64,000 nucleotides of DNA from Haematobia irritans (Eukaryota > Arthropoda > Insecta > Diptera > Muscidae): contig NC_134398.1 in the NCBI RefSeq assembly GCF_050003625.1, forward strand, positions 107,664,026 through 107,728,025, in the 5' to 3' direction. Every line of letters begins with the position of its first letter. The stretch's first letter is position 1. A program made the translations under genes and the position numbers. This document shows, piece by piece, positions 1 through 10,835 of the stretch. Under the pieces are notes generated by a model, which was not told the DNA's origin, ran no database searches, and saw nothing but the letters and a program-made list of their open reading frames with translations.

Positions 1-416
1 TATAACAATAATTATCTACTGGTGACTATAACAGCCACGTAGCCCAGTGGATAGTGTGTTGGCTTACAAATTGTATGGTCCTCGGTTCGATTCTCCGTGC
101 AGGCAAAAGGTAAAATTTAAAAAATTTATAAAAGTGAATAATTTCTTCAACATTATTTGTATTACAGAAAAAGGTGCCAAGAACTAAAATATTTCGTGGA
201 AGTGAAAATTACGAGTATGTTAGGCAATGAGCACAATCGTCTTTGGGAAGAATTCTTCCAAGCATATAATATTTTTGGGCTCAAAATGCTTCCAAACATA
301 TAATATGTTCACATAAAACAAACATATTAATGTTTCGGCAGTATCCAATAATATATATGCTTCCTGCAAAATATGTTTGGAACATATGTTAAAGAAGCGA
401 TTTTTTTTAGGGTGTA
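1..416 (+). mobile_element. CAC...GTG inverted-repeat element, right part (copy a)
   Basis: This is the terminal part of a non-autonomous element whose left part lies outside the window. It ends in the run TTTTTTTTAGGGTG at 416, the reverse complement of the CACCCT end seen at 45491 and 54714. The last 200 bases are rich in ACATATGTT and CATATAATATGTTC motifs and match the right end of the copy at 43169-44948 almost base for base. It carries a tRNA-like module at 34-105. The base after 416 begins CR1-like LINE sequence, so the element probably inserted into that LINE. It has no coding capacity, and the superfamily is unknown to me. Confidence 0.75.
34..105 (+). other. tRNA-like pol III module inside the CAC...GTG element
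   Basis: It holds an A-box-like TAGCCCAGTGG and a B-box-like GGTTCGATTCT about 40 bases apart, the spacing of an internal pol III promoter. The acceptor and T stems do not pair well, so this is a SINE-type relic rather than a tRNA gene. The same module recurs at about 44566-44638 inside another copy of the element. Confidence 0.5.
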
Positions 417-1900
417 GGGGAAACTGAACTTCATCCTTCTCTCTACTGTACATCCAGATTTGAATTTACTCAAATATCTGAGTCCGATGTGTATGGGTCT
501 ACGATTATGGTTAAATCAGATGCTATTGGTGAGGATGGTGTATCAGTTAAATTCTTGTTATGATACATATTTTCAAACACTGCATAACGACGTCCCACTT
601 TTCTAGTATATGGAAAGTTGACATCACCTATTGGCCCCAGTGATTTTAGACCTATAAGTATTCTTTCAGTTTTGTCAAAGATCTTCGAATCCATTCTATC
701 TTCCCAGATTACTAAATATCTGAATGAGAATAATCTTTTCAATCTGGATTCCGAAAGTCGCACAGTTGCACTACAACGGTACTAAAGGTCATGGATCTAT
801 GAACCGAATATGATCAAGGCAATACTTCGTTGATGTGTTTCCTGGACTTTACGAAGGCTTTTGACAGAGTGAATCACAGAATACTATGTGAAAAACTTAA
901 GTACTAATTTGGTTTCAGTCATCTCTTAGTTGTATGAGGAGTTACCTCTCTGATCAAGCTCAGAATGTTGTAGTAAAGGCATGGAATCCCGTCTTAAAGC
1001 AGTCTCTATGGGAGTTCCACAAGGTTCAGTGCTGGACCCACTTCTGTTTAGAATCTTTATTAATGACGTATTCGCGGTATGTAAGTATTCGAGGACATGC
1101 CTACGCGGATGATATACTATTGTACATAACTAAGGAGGCATTGGCAATAGACGATACCGTCAGGATGTTGAATGAGGATCCGCAGTTAGTGTGGGATTGG
1201 GCAAACTCAAATGGTTTGTCTCTCAATCCAAACAAATGTTCGGTTTTACCTATATGTAGATACCATATTGATACGGATAATGTCCCGATACTCAAACTTG
1301 GTTGCTCAAATCTGCAATATGTTAAAAAGGCGAAGTACTTGGGGTTTTACATTAATTCATCTTTAACGTGTAAGGTATACTGTTCACCTCGTAACTTGCG
1401 TGTTTCATCTAAACATACACCGACAGAGCTCAGACGTAAACATGTCATTCAGTTGATACTTTCTTTAATAACTTATTCTGACGAAGTATTTAGAAAGCTT
1501 GACGCTGGTTCAATGCATAAGTTACTGGTATCGTATAATAATGCATATGGTCTAAGCCGCTTTACTAGTATCTCGACGTGGCGCAAAATTATTCTTGGTA
1601 TTGACCTAGAGGATTATATGTCGTATAGGAATTTGGTTTTCTTGTATAACCTATTGTACTCACAGAAACCTGGTTACCTATATGAAAAATTTGTTTTTGG
1701 TTACTCAACAAGTCCGACATGGACTATTATAATACCAAGATTCAGGTTTACCAACACCAGCAGATTTTTTTCGTTAACTCGATCAAATTGTGGAATTCAT
1801 TACAGCAACGTTTAAAAAATGTAACAATGAAACACAGTTGTAAGTTTGAAGTATTTCAATATTTTTCAAATTACTGATTTCCTTTTTTCTCTTACTTGAT
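417..1900 (+). pseudogene. CR1-like LINE ORF2 fragment (reverse transcriptase)
   Basis: This is a decayed non-LTR reverse transcriptase read in several frames. Around 640-700 is a DFRPISILSVLSKIFES motif, at 840-880 FLDFTKAFDRVNHRIL, at about 1010-1060 a GVPQGSVLDPLLF-type motif in a shifted frame, and at 1096-1120 AYADD. The tail near 1790-1850 resembles the LWNSL...LK ending typical of CR1/Jockey-group elements. A stretch at 440-540 resembles the region before RT in the LINE at 62334-64000, so both probably belong to one clade. The endonuclease and 5' end are missing, and many frameshifts make it inactive. Confidence 0.75.
934..1815 (+). pseudogene. RT palm/thumb and C-terminal part of the CR1-like LINE
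   Basis: This is the longest open stretch of the fragment (293 codons). It carries the catalytic AYADDILLYI box near residue 56, then NGLSLNPNKCSVL and KAKYLGFYIN motifs of the RT thumb. The C-terminal part (YRNLVFLYNLLYSQKPGYLYEKF) matches the conserved region that follows RT in CR1-group ORF2 proteins. The first 40 residues are in the wrong frame for RT, so the ATG at 934 is not a natural start. It is a remnant, not a gene. Confidence 0.65.
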
Positions 1901-2117
1901 AGTTCTGAAACTACATATAACCTAAACCAAATTTTTAATTTTAAATTTTATTGTATTATTTAATAAATATAAACCTTTATTGTTACTTTAGGATTTGATA
2001 ATAATGACTTACTAATTCTTACAATTCAATTACAATTAATGACTCTCTTTATGATGTATACATTGAACTACAAAAGTAACACCTTCTTATTGTTCTAATG
2101 TGATAAATAAATAAGTC

Positions 2118-2464
2118 TAAAAATAATATAAGAATTTGCACAAGAATGTTGTGTTTGCAATAAGCATCAAACCAGGTCGTTAATATCCTGTATATTCACT
2201 GGGTGGGATGAAATTAACTTACGGCATATCTCTACCTGTTAATATACAGGTAGAGATACCATACTTTTTGAATATTTTCCCACAATTGTTTTTTGCAGGA
2301 AAGCTTAGAGAGTTGACTCTTGAGTTCGCCCCAAAGGCTTTCAACGGTGGACTAACTTGGCAACTCAACAACGTTCGAATTATGATCCCGAAACCATTCA
2401 CTCACTAACTTTGATGAGTGTTTCGGATTTTCCTCAGTGTTTAGCAGTTTCTTTTGTAAATCTA
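2118..2464 (-). pseudogene. Tc1-like transposase, C-terminal part, with one terminal repeat
   Basis: Read on the minus strand, 2464 to about 2250 gives NPKHSSKLVSEWFRDHNSN and then, after an in-frame stop, STVESLWGELK. These resemble the NDPKHTSKLV and PDLNPIENLWGELK blocks of Tc1 transposases, which hold the last two catalytic residues. At 2118-2197 lies one arm of an inverted repeat of about 78 bp whose partner is at 7021-7096. Gypsy-1 separates this half from the N-proximal half at 6900-7096. The protein is dead through the stop and the loss of the middle. Confidence 0.75.
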
Positions 2465-2652
2465 AATTGGAACAATACTTTGAACGATTTCTAATCGTAA
2501 TAGCCATGACTTCTTGGATAATTGGATTATGCTAGATTTTTAGACATAGTAGCCTTTGTTTTGGAGTTTGGAGAAAAATAAATAGAGTTTAGTTTTTGTA
2601 TTTAAATCGAAAACATAACATCGTTTTTCATTGTACGGCAACGTTTGTAACA
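2465..2652 (+). repeat. Gypsy-1 5' LTR
   Basis: Starts at AATTGGAACAATAC (the 3' copy starts TGTTGG) and ends GTTTGTAACA. It contains GAAAAATAAATAGAG, a possible TATA/polyadenylation region. The first two or three bases differ from the 3' LTR, and no target duplication is evident against the sequence after 6899. Confidence 0.85.
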
Positions 2653-2684
2653 ATTGGCGACGAGGATTTTATCGAGTCTACGCG

Positions 2685-4024
2685 ATGGCTACTTTAGAAA
2701 ATATTCTAGCCCAGTTGATGGCACAACAACAAGAAACGGCAAAACGCCAACAGGATTTAATGGAAATGCTATCGAGAAATTTGAATTCACAAACACAAAT
2801 TTCTCCAGGTACGTCAGTTCCACAACATCAAGAGGCATTGATGGATATTATTTCCAGGAACATTCAAGAATTTCGTTACGAACCTGCAGATAACTTAACA
2901 TTTTCAAGTTGGTTTGCACGTTTCGAAGACCATTTTAGCGAGGACGCTAAGAGTTTGGATGATAGTGCTAAAGTTCGGCTGCTACTTCGAAAATTAAATC
3001 ACAAGGACTACACAAAATATGCTGATTCCATATTGCCAGAAAAACCGAAAGATTTGGATTTCCATAAGACTGTCCAACAACTCAAATTTATGTTTGACAA
3101 AAAGGAGTCATTATTTAGCATTCGATATAAATGTCTCAATACCCAGAAAAGCGACTTAGAGGATTTTGTAAGTTATGGGTCAAGAGTGAATAGTGCGAAA
3201 ATTTTGTTCATGGGCAAATGACGTCTATGGAATTGAAATGCTTAATTTTTATCATTGGTCTTAAGTCCTCTGTGGAGGCTGACCTACGCTCCAAGCTTTT
3301 GACGTTAATGGAGAACGATGCTGATACGCTGACATTGGACAAGCTAGTAGAAGAAGCTCAACGATATAAATCTCTTAAAGAAGATGTTCAACTAGGCGCT
3401 CAATCACCTATAGAGTTCCCTTCAAGTGTCGACACTCAAGTGAATAAAGTACATAGACAATATGGATCAAAATCAAATTCACACTCAAAAAAGGAAACAC
3501 CGAAACGACCATGTTGGCAATGTGGGGCTATGCATTTCGTTAAAAATTTCCCATTTTCGGATCACAAATGCAAACTATGTAATAGAATAGGTCACACCGA
3601 TGGATATTGTGCATGTCTTGGAAATAATGATAATCATAAGACATATTATAATGATACGAAAAATAATGGCCGAAGAAAAGTTTCATCCGAAATGGTATCA
3701 ATTATTAGCATAGATCAGGTAAATCAAATTCAGCAACCAAATATTTCAAGAAAATATATTACCGTCAGCATCTGTGGTAGGGAACTTCAACTTCAATTCG
3801 ATACAGCTTCAGATGTTACAATTATATCGGAACAGAAATGGGTAAGATTAAATAGTCCTCCACTTTCCAAATGTCATAGAAATGCTACAGATGCTTCCAG
3901 CAATTGCATAGATTTAATGGGGGAATTTTCGGCAAATGTTGAATTTTGCAACAAATCAGTTCAGTCAATCATATATGTTGCACGTTCTTCAATACTAAAT
4001 GTCTTTGGAATAGACCTAAGATAA
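2685..4024 (+). pseudogene. gag: Gypsy-1 gag and protease (frameshifted)
   Basis: The Gag N-terminal part (2685-3221) starts MATLENILAQLMAQQQ, with a Q-rich coiled region and then a capsid-like region (SSWFARFEDHF). A shift of one base near 3196-3220 moves the frame, and reading continues from 3218 to 4024. That part holds two Cys/His clusters (CWQCG...HKCKLCNRIGHTDGYC), a pattern typical of K02A2.6/mag-like Gypsy Gag proteins, and then the protease core LQFDTASDVTII. The usual DTG of the aspartic protease is DTA here. The ATG at 2685 is favoured over 2631 because it begins the recognisable Gag. Confidence 0.8.
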
Positions 4025-4112
4025 ATTTGCTCTATGGTCTAAACCAATAACATCATTTTGTCTCAATATCCAATCAAAAATAGATACGGATAACTTTAAG
4101 AAACTGATACAA

Positions 4113-4661
4113 ATGAAGTATCCTGACGTTATAAATCATCAAACGGGCCATTGCAAAAAGTTCAAGATAAATCTAGAACTGATCCCCGATAGTAAACCCG
4201 TTTTTAAACCGAAGAGATCTGTTCCGTATGCTATGTTACCAATTGTTGAGGAGGAACTGAACCGCCTTGAACGTGCTAATATTATAACCCATGTAAATTA
4301 TTCCGATTGGGCGGCTCCAATTGTTGTGGTACGTAAATCAAGCAATAAAATTCGCATATGTGGGGATTACTCCACGAGATTAAACGCATGTCTTCGGAAA
4401 AATCAATATCCGATACCACACATTGATGACATTTTTTCTAAAATGCACAACTGTAAAGTGTTTAGTACTATAGACTTGTCAGATGCGTATCTTCAATTCG
4501 AAGTTGATGATAACTCAAAGAAAATTCTTACCGTAAACACACACAAAGGATTATACGCATATAAACGATTACCGTTTGGTATTATGTCGGCTCCTGGGGC
4601 TTTTCAACAGGCAATGGAACGAATTTTAAATGGATTGGATAATGTTATAATACTTAGATGA
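4113..4661 (+). pseudogene. pol: Gypsy-1 reverse transcriptase, N-terminal part
   Basis: Fingers and palm of a Ty3/Gypsy RT: VPYAMLPIVEEELNRLE, WAAPIVVVRKSSNKIRICGDY, FSTIDLSDAYLQFEVDD (first catalytic Asp) and LPFGIMSAPGAFQQAM. The frame closes at 4661, just before the bases encoding the YLDD catalytic box, which is read in the next frame at about 4654-4665. A single-base indel therefore breaks RT exactly before its active site. Upstream, 4025-4112 holds stops between protease and RT. Confidence 0.85.
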
Positions 4662-4704
4662 TATAATTATCGCTACTCCAACTGTCGAACAAAATTATCA
4701 ATTA

Positions 4705-5847
4705 GTGGTGGAAGTCATGGAACGTTTCCAAGATTATGGGTTGACTGTAAACTGGGAGAAATGTGACGTTTTCAAAACATCCATCAAATATCTTGGACAT
4801 ATTTTAGATGCTAACGGCATCTATCCCGATCCAATGAAAACTCAAGCTATACGAGAGCTACCAAGACCAAAGAATGTGTCTGAGCTTAGATCGTTTCTAG
4901 GAGCGGTAAATTATTATGGTAAATTTATTTCCCAAATGAGACAATTACGCCATCCCTTAGACGAACTTCTTAAGAAAGATGTTAAATATACATGGGACGA
5001 AAATTGTGAACAATCGTTTAACGAATTCAAGAAATTACTATCGTCAGATCTTTTGCTGACTCATTATAACCCAGAATTGCCAGTTACAATTGCAGCAGAT
5101 GCTTCGACAGTTGGTATTGGTGCCCAAATTTTCCATACAATGTCTAACGGTTCGAACAAGGTAATTTATCATATATCTCGTGCTATTACTCCAGCGGAAA
5201 AGCGTTATAGTCAAATTGAAAAGGAGGCACTTGTATATGCCTGTACAAAATTCCACAAAATGATTTATGGTCGTAAATTTTCATTACTAACAGATCATAA
5301 ACCTTTGTTAGCTATTTTTGGATCTAAGAAGGGTATTCCAACGCACGTTGCTAACAGACTGCAAAGATGGGCACTGACTATGATGAGTTATGATTTTGAT
5401 ATACAGTATGTGAATACTAAAGATTTCGGGAATGTGGATGTATTATCAAGATTGATGTCAAATAGATCAGGGGATGAAGATTTTGTGGTATCTACCATAT
5501 CTATGGAGAACGAAATTAAAGTTATATTGAGCGAAAACATTTCACAACTTCCAATAACAAAGGAACAAATCGCAGAAGCAACAAAGGACGATCTAGTTCT
5601 TAAAAAGGTTCTCGATTTTGCACAAAATGGATGGCCTAATAACGCTGAATTTTTGGATGACGAGGTTCGTCAATTTTTTTATCGAAAGGAGTCATTGTCT
5701 TTAGTTGATGATTGTTTGATGTACGCGGACCTGGTTGTAATACCAAGTGGATTAAAAGAGAATATTTTGCAAGAATTACATCGTGGTCATCAAGGTATTG
5801 AACGCATGAAAGCTATTGCCAGATCTTACGTTATTGGCCAAAAATAG
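4705..5847 (+). pseudogene. pol: Gypsy-1 RT thumb, RNase H and integrase zinc region
   Basis: It continues pol in the shifted frame; real homology begins upstream at about 4656. Order: RT thumb (TVNWEKCDVF...KYLGHIL), connection (LRSFLGAVNYYGKFI), RNase H ([28 protein letters not shown]), then the start of the integrase H2C2 zinc region (LHRGHQGIERMKAIARSYV). It ends at 5847 through another one-base shift inside the zinc-binding region, after which integrase continues in a different frame. Confidence 0.85.
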
Positions 5848-5921
5848 ACAGCGATATTAAAGAATTTGTATCCAAATGTTATGGTTGCGCTTCGGCTTCA
5901 AAATCACCGAAGAAAACTACA

Positions 5922-6701
5922 TTGAGCTCCTGGCCCATTCCACAGTCTGTTTTGGAAAGACTTCATATTGACATTGCTGGGCCTGTCAGGGGAAATTACT
6001 ATTTTGTGATGGTTGATAGTTTTTCAAAGTGGCCTGAAGTCGAGCAGATATCGTCCATACCAAGCAAAACCATAATAATGACTTTGGAAGCTTTTATAAG
6101 CAGATATGGATCTCCAAAAACAATTGTGTCTGACAACGGCACACAATTTAATAGCGCCGAATTTCAATCATTTTGTAAAAGATATGGCATAAAGCATATG
6201 ACTACTCCTCCTTACCATCCTCAGTCGAACGGACAGGCCGAACGATTTGTTGATATGGTAAAAAGAGCCTTGCAGAAAGCGTACAATGAATATTCAAAGG
6301 ACGACAAACTTCATTTAACTACGTTTTTGGCAGCTTATCGATCAACACCTAATCCAAACGCTCCTGAGAGCAAAAGTCCAGCTGAATGGTTTATCGGAAG
6401 AAATTTAAGGTTGCCTCTCGATTTGCTAAAACCAGTTACGAATCATATTCATACATTTGCAAATAGAAATGAAGCGATGGAATCAACTTTCAATAAGAAA
6501 CATGGTGCACGTAAGAGAGAGTTTCAAAGAGGCGATTTGGTGTTCGCGCAAATGTTTAGGAACGACAAAGTAAAGTGGTGCAAAGGCCAGATAATTGAAA
6601 GAGTTGGTTCTGTCATATACAATGTATTGATGGATGCAGAAAATCGACGCATATTGTTCCGTAAACATTGCAATCAACTCCGACAAAGAATTCAAGATTA
6701 A
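5922..6701 (+). pseudogene. pol: Gypsy-1 integrase core and C-terminus
   Basis: Retroviral-type integrase core with its three acidic residues visible: Asp in RLHIDIAGP, Asp in TIVSDNGTQFNS and Glu in HPQSNGQAERFV. A C-terminal region follows (KREFQRGDLVFAQMFRNDKVKWCKGQI) with the GDLV...W.G.I pattern of Gypsy integrase tails. Upstream codons at about 5848-5921 still encode zinc-region Cys residues in this frame, so the ORF start at 5922 is only the first Met. It ends ten bases before the 3' LTR. This domain is intact within its frame. Confidence 0.85.
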
Positions 6702-6711
6702 GAAAGAAGGA

Positions 6712-6899
6712 TGTTGGAACAATACTTTGAACGATTTCTAATCGTAGTAGCCATGACTTTTTGGATAATTGGATTATGCTAGATTTTTAGACATAGTAGC
6801 CTTTGTTTTGGAGTTTGGAGAAAAATAAATAGAGTTTAGTTTTTGTATTTAAATCGAAAACATAACATCGTTTTTCATTGTACGGCAACGTTTGTAACA
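6712..6899 (+). repeat. Gypsy-1 3' LTR
   Basis: Starts TGTTGGAACAATAC directly after a purine-rich tract and ends GTTTGTAACA. It is 188 bp long and nearly identical to 2465-2652; the differences seen are A/G and C/T at two internal sites. TG...CA ends fit a Ty3/Gypsy LTR. Confidence 0.9.
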
Positions 6900-7096
6900 G
6901 AATTATTTTCCTTTCGGACGACGAACATTCCTTTCAGCATCATTACCAAACAGATTGATTTTAGTTTCGTCGATCCAAATGATATTTCGCCACTTTGTTT
7001 CTCGTTTTTGTCAGCACCGGTGAATATACAGGATATTAACGACCTGGTTTGATGCTTATTGCAAACACTAAAATTCATGTACGAATTCTTATATTA
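6900..7096 (-). pseudogene. Tc1-like transposase, central part, with the other terminal repeat
   Basis: Minus-strand reading of 6990-6900 gives WIDETKINLFGND followed by RNVRRPKG, the block around the second catalytic Asp of Tc1-family transposases. At 7021-7096 lies the partner of the inverted repeat at 2118-2197. The N-terminal DNA-binding region and roughly 70 codons between this block and the C-terminal half at 2464 are missing. The missing centre means the Gypsy insertion site was also deleted, or the transposon was already defective. Confidence 0.75.
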
Positions 7097-9177
7097 TTTT
7101 CATGTTTGTCATATACACCTATTTTACTGTCCACATAAAATTCGACGAATTTCTTGAATTTACTTTATTTTAAGTCATTAATTATTTCTATTTAAATTCT
7201 AAACTAATTTTCAAATACACGAAATATGTTTACTAATCCGAAATATTCAAAATTACTTATTTCAATTAAGCCAAAAATCGATAAATTTTCAAATCAAATT
7301 TGACAAAGAGTTTAGTCAGTGTTATTTAAAAGAAGAGTTATAGTAATGGTATACTAATTTCTTGATTAAATAAATTTAAGCCTCGTACACTTTAGTATTA
7401 ATGGTATTCATTAAGATATTTGTACTAAAAATAAATTTTTATTATTGATCTTATGATAAATAAAATAATAAAAAATAATACACGGAATAACTGATGACTT
7501 CAATTGTTAAAGCTTCTCTTTGTTTATCCATACTCATCCCATATTTTCCTTAAGTTTGATTTAAGTTCAGCAAGTTAAGAACAAATGGGTGTTTTGTTAT
7601 TTATAATTTTGTTTGTAAGGATGGATACACCTAAAGAAATAATACTTTCCTCGGGAACGAAATGAAATTTCCCTTTTTAAAGTAAAGCATAAACAGAGGA
7701 TGAGCGTTTTTCAAATGCAACAACTTTTCAGTTTGAGAGTAAATATAATTTTCAAAATAAATTCAACTTGACTTGAAATAGCTCATCTTCAATACATCTT
7801 CAAATTGTTTGCGAATTACTTCCAATTTGCCAAAATGTTGACGAAATCTTTGAAAAGGTGTTTAAGATAATATGAAAAAACTTTGACAAAACACTACCCT
7901 AAAATGCAACGAAAAAACCAAGTGGTTTTCAATACTTATTTGTGCAACGAAGTTCGTGGTCAATCGCAAGAAATAAAAAAAAATGGAAAATTTTAGACAA
8001 ATAACCAAATAGTTTATAAAAATAGGTAAGTGAAAATAAAAAATGAAATAAAACTTTAAGGAAGTCACTAAATGTATATCTCTTTGCAGAAAACTAAAAT
8101 TATGGATTCTACGTTCTTGAAAACATTAAAAAGCTGACCGATAAAAAAAGGTGGACAATTAACTGGAACTGCTTCAAATAGTTTATAATAATTAGTACGT
8201 CAATATGAAAAATTAAATCAACTCTTTAGAGAAGTCACTAAATTTAAATCTCTTTGCAGAAAACTAAAATCTTTGGATGTTACATTCTTGCAACATATCG
8301 ACAAGAAAAAGTTTCCAGCAACATTACAAGTGCAACCAATTAAATTGTTAAAAACAACAAATAGTTGAAATCAACAACTTCTGGATGAAAATGTGCATCA
8401 CATCGTCAGTTTAATTCATATGCTATGATCAGTTTAAAATGGATATTTTGTGAATTCCTTCTGCTGGAAATCAATTCTAACACGCGGTCCAGTACGTTCC
8501 TAATTTCAAATTGCCCGCATGTTAATAAATTTTAATGCTGTTTTATGACACCAACAGGAAGGAAATCGAATTATCAATGCAAAAGTGTTTACTAACGATG
8601 TTTAAGATATTTAAAGTTTTGTTGTTTGTTTGTTTTTTTTTGTTCTTATTTGTTGATGTGTTTAATAAGATTATTATTTATCAATTGGTATTATAGTGTA
8701 TTATGTAGTGTAGTGTATTATTATATATTTTATTTTGATGAAAATGAATAAATTATACAAAATTCATAGAATTTTGGCTTTGACTTTCAATTTGAAGTGG
8801 GGATATCATTCATACAAATTTAGGTTGAAAAGTATTTGCAACGATGTTAAATTTGAATTTGACTGGCATCGGAAATTGTTTGACAAATTATTGAGTAGCG
8901 ATGCATTTCAATTTGAGGTTAACACTTGAAATATTATTGCTAATGTGTTGAATTTCACTGTTGAGGGTAATGTCTGTTTTTTGTTGAGAACGCGATTTTC
9001 TAAACAATTTCTCAACTTGAATCTTACGCTAATCCTTTGAAAAATTGTTGAAATTTAGCATTTTTCAAACGTTTGTGTTTATTGGGAAGTTTTAAAAAAA
9101 AGAATATTTTAATTCGTGTGAAATACGACAGTAATACCCATCCCAGCTTTGAAAATTAAAATTTATTTTAATACTAG
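7097..9177. other. AT-rich non-coding stretch
   Basis: I see no coding homology. Short open frames here are low-complexity AT-rich sequence. Apart from a diverged duplication at 8021-8360 and T-rich runs near 8620-8640, I recognise nothing. Confidence 0.6.
8021..8360. repeat. Diverged tandem duplication (about 165 bp period)
   Basis: The phrase AGTCACTAAAT...ATCTCTTTGCAGAAAACTAAAAT occurs at about 8063-8110 and again at about 8235-8275, and the flanks remain similar (GGATTCTACGTTCTTG versus GGATGTTACATTCTTG). The two halves are diverged, so the duplication is old. Function unknown. Confidence 0.55.
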
Positions 9178-10835
9178 CGTAACCCGGCCCGCTTCGCTGC
9201 GCCTTCCGAAGCGTATTTGGAGGAACATTTTGCGTTAACTTAGTCCTTCGTGCTGAAAACAAATTCGAAAAGATTTGAATTCTTTTAAACAAATCGGACT
9301 ACTTGATTTTTCGTTTATAGGTACAAATACGGCGGGAGAGGGTGTACCCTTTCCTCAAAATTTTTTTAATAATGTTCTGTATTCAAGTAGTTGGACAATC
9401 TTCTATATTTCTTGTGAATTTTAAGTGTGGTTTGTCAAGGAAAGGTATCCTTTTCCTCAACAAATCTGAAAATTAAGCACTATATTATCTAATAAATCGG
9501 AAAAAGCAAACGTAAAAATTTTACCACATTAACATTTGCTAAAATGTTGGAAAATGATGTACCCTCTACGTTGGCTACCAATTTCATGTAAATTTAAGTT
9601 CTTTACTAAAAAGAAGTCTGGCAGAAGTCTGTGCAAAAATCATAAAATTATGTACCGAGTTCCCATTTATGGACAACCCTCTACTTTCAATTTAAGAAAA
9701 AAAACGGACAAAAGGGCACCCTCTCCCCACCTTCGCACCACTCCGATTTGATATCGGACTATCACGTACCCTATATTAATTTCGCAACTACTCAATGGTC
9801 CCTATAAATTCTATCGAAGTAAATAGACAAAGTTTATTTCAATTTTCCCCTTCCCCAACCAGATATCGAAAAATCATATACCAATTTAAAAATCATGTAT
9901 AAATTTAATCACCTCCTCCCACGTTCCCTGTAAATTTCAAGTAGATCGGCGATGTTTAAATTTTGCTCTATTGTTTTAAAGGGACGTCACTTTCCCCGAT
10001 ACAATATCGACAAACACCGTAGTGAATAGCACCTCTAAACCTTCCCTGAAAATTCTTAAAACTTTCCTTCAAGTGTGGGGCAAGGAAGGTTGCCTCTTCG
10101 TTCATAACCTTCCCCCACTGCTTTTGTAAATTTCAAGAAAACTTAATTTTTTTTTGCAGTTTTAGAGGAGGACATCCTCCCCGACCAAATATCGAAAAGT
10201 GATGTAGCGTATCTTTTGTAAACGTTCCAGAAAATGTCAAACAAATTATAAGCCTAAAGGGGCGGCCTCTCTTCCGTCCAAATATCACAAAATCAGGTAT
10301 CAACTATTAATATCGTAACCTCTCCCCAGTCCTCAAGTAACTCGGTAAAGTTTAATTGTTTCTCTGTATGTACTTAAGAGAAGCGGATGTCTCCCTATGC
10401 CCTTTTATTTTTATTAAAAAATCAGGAACCTGATATAAATTTCATAACCCGTTTTTTCCGTAAAATTTCAGTCGGGGGAGTTTAGTTTTGTTTGTACTTT
10501 CAAAAAAAATCGGCAAAGGAGAGGTCCCCCTCCCCGACCAAATACCGAAAAATAATGTAGCGGATTTTTGTCTAGATGCCAACCCCAACATTCAATGAAA
10601 ATTTCAAGCAAATCGGTCAACTTTGGTCTAATTTTAAAAAAGTCGGACAAAGGGGAGGTTCCTCTCCGCGACCATATGTCAAAAAATGAGGTACCCTATT
10701 TTCAGCACATGAGTGCCCCCCACGATCTCTGAAAGTTTCAAGTAAATCGGTTCAGCCGTTTTCGCGCCAACCCGGAACATACAAATAAACAAACAAACAA
10801 ATAAACAAACATAATTTGAATTTTATATATATAGA
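9178..10835. repeat. 1.6 kb dispersed insect repeat with internal subrepeats
   Basis: Starts with AACCCGGCCCGCTTCGCTGCGCC and ends with AAATCGGTTCAGCCGTTTTCG, an AAACAAACAAAC tract and TATATATATAGAT. This head and tail style is common in insect dispersed repeats; I cannot name the family. Inside, a unit of roughly 120-150 bp recurs in diverged form, with key words CTCCCCGACCAAATATCGAAAAA, TTTCAAGTAAATCGGT and GTCGGACAAAGGGGAGGT. It has no coding capacity. Confidence 0.6.

Larger units (their letters stand above)
2465..6899 (+). mobile_element. Gypsy-1: Ty3/Gypsy LTR retrotransposon
   Basis: A 4.4 kb element with two 188-bp direct repeats at the ends, gag with a zinc knuckle region, protease, RT, RNase H and integrase in that order, all on the plus strand. 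A polypurine tract AAGAAAGAAGGA at about 6700-6711 precedes the 3' LTR. A primer-binding-like TTGGCGACGAGGA follows the 5' LTR. The LTRs differ at only about two internal positions, plus the first bases, so insertion was recent. Despite that, gag-pol carries at least three single-base-type frameshifts. There is no env ORF. It sits inside a Tc1-like transposon. Confidence 0.9.

Noticed and set aside
34..105. A functional tRNA gene
   Set aside because: A- and B-box words are present, but acceptor and T stems do not pair and the module recurs inside a mobile element.
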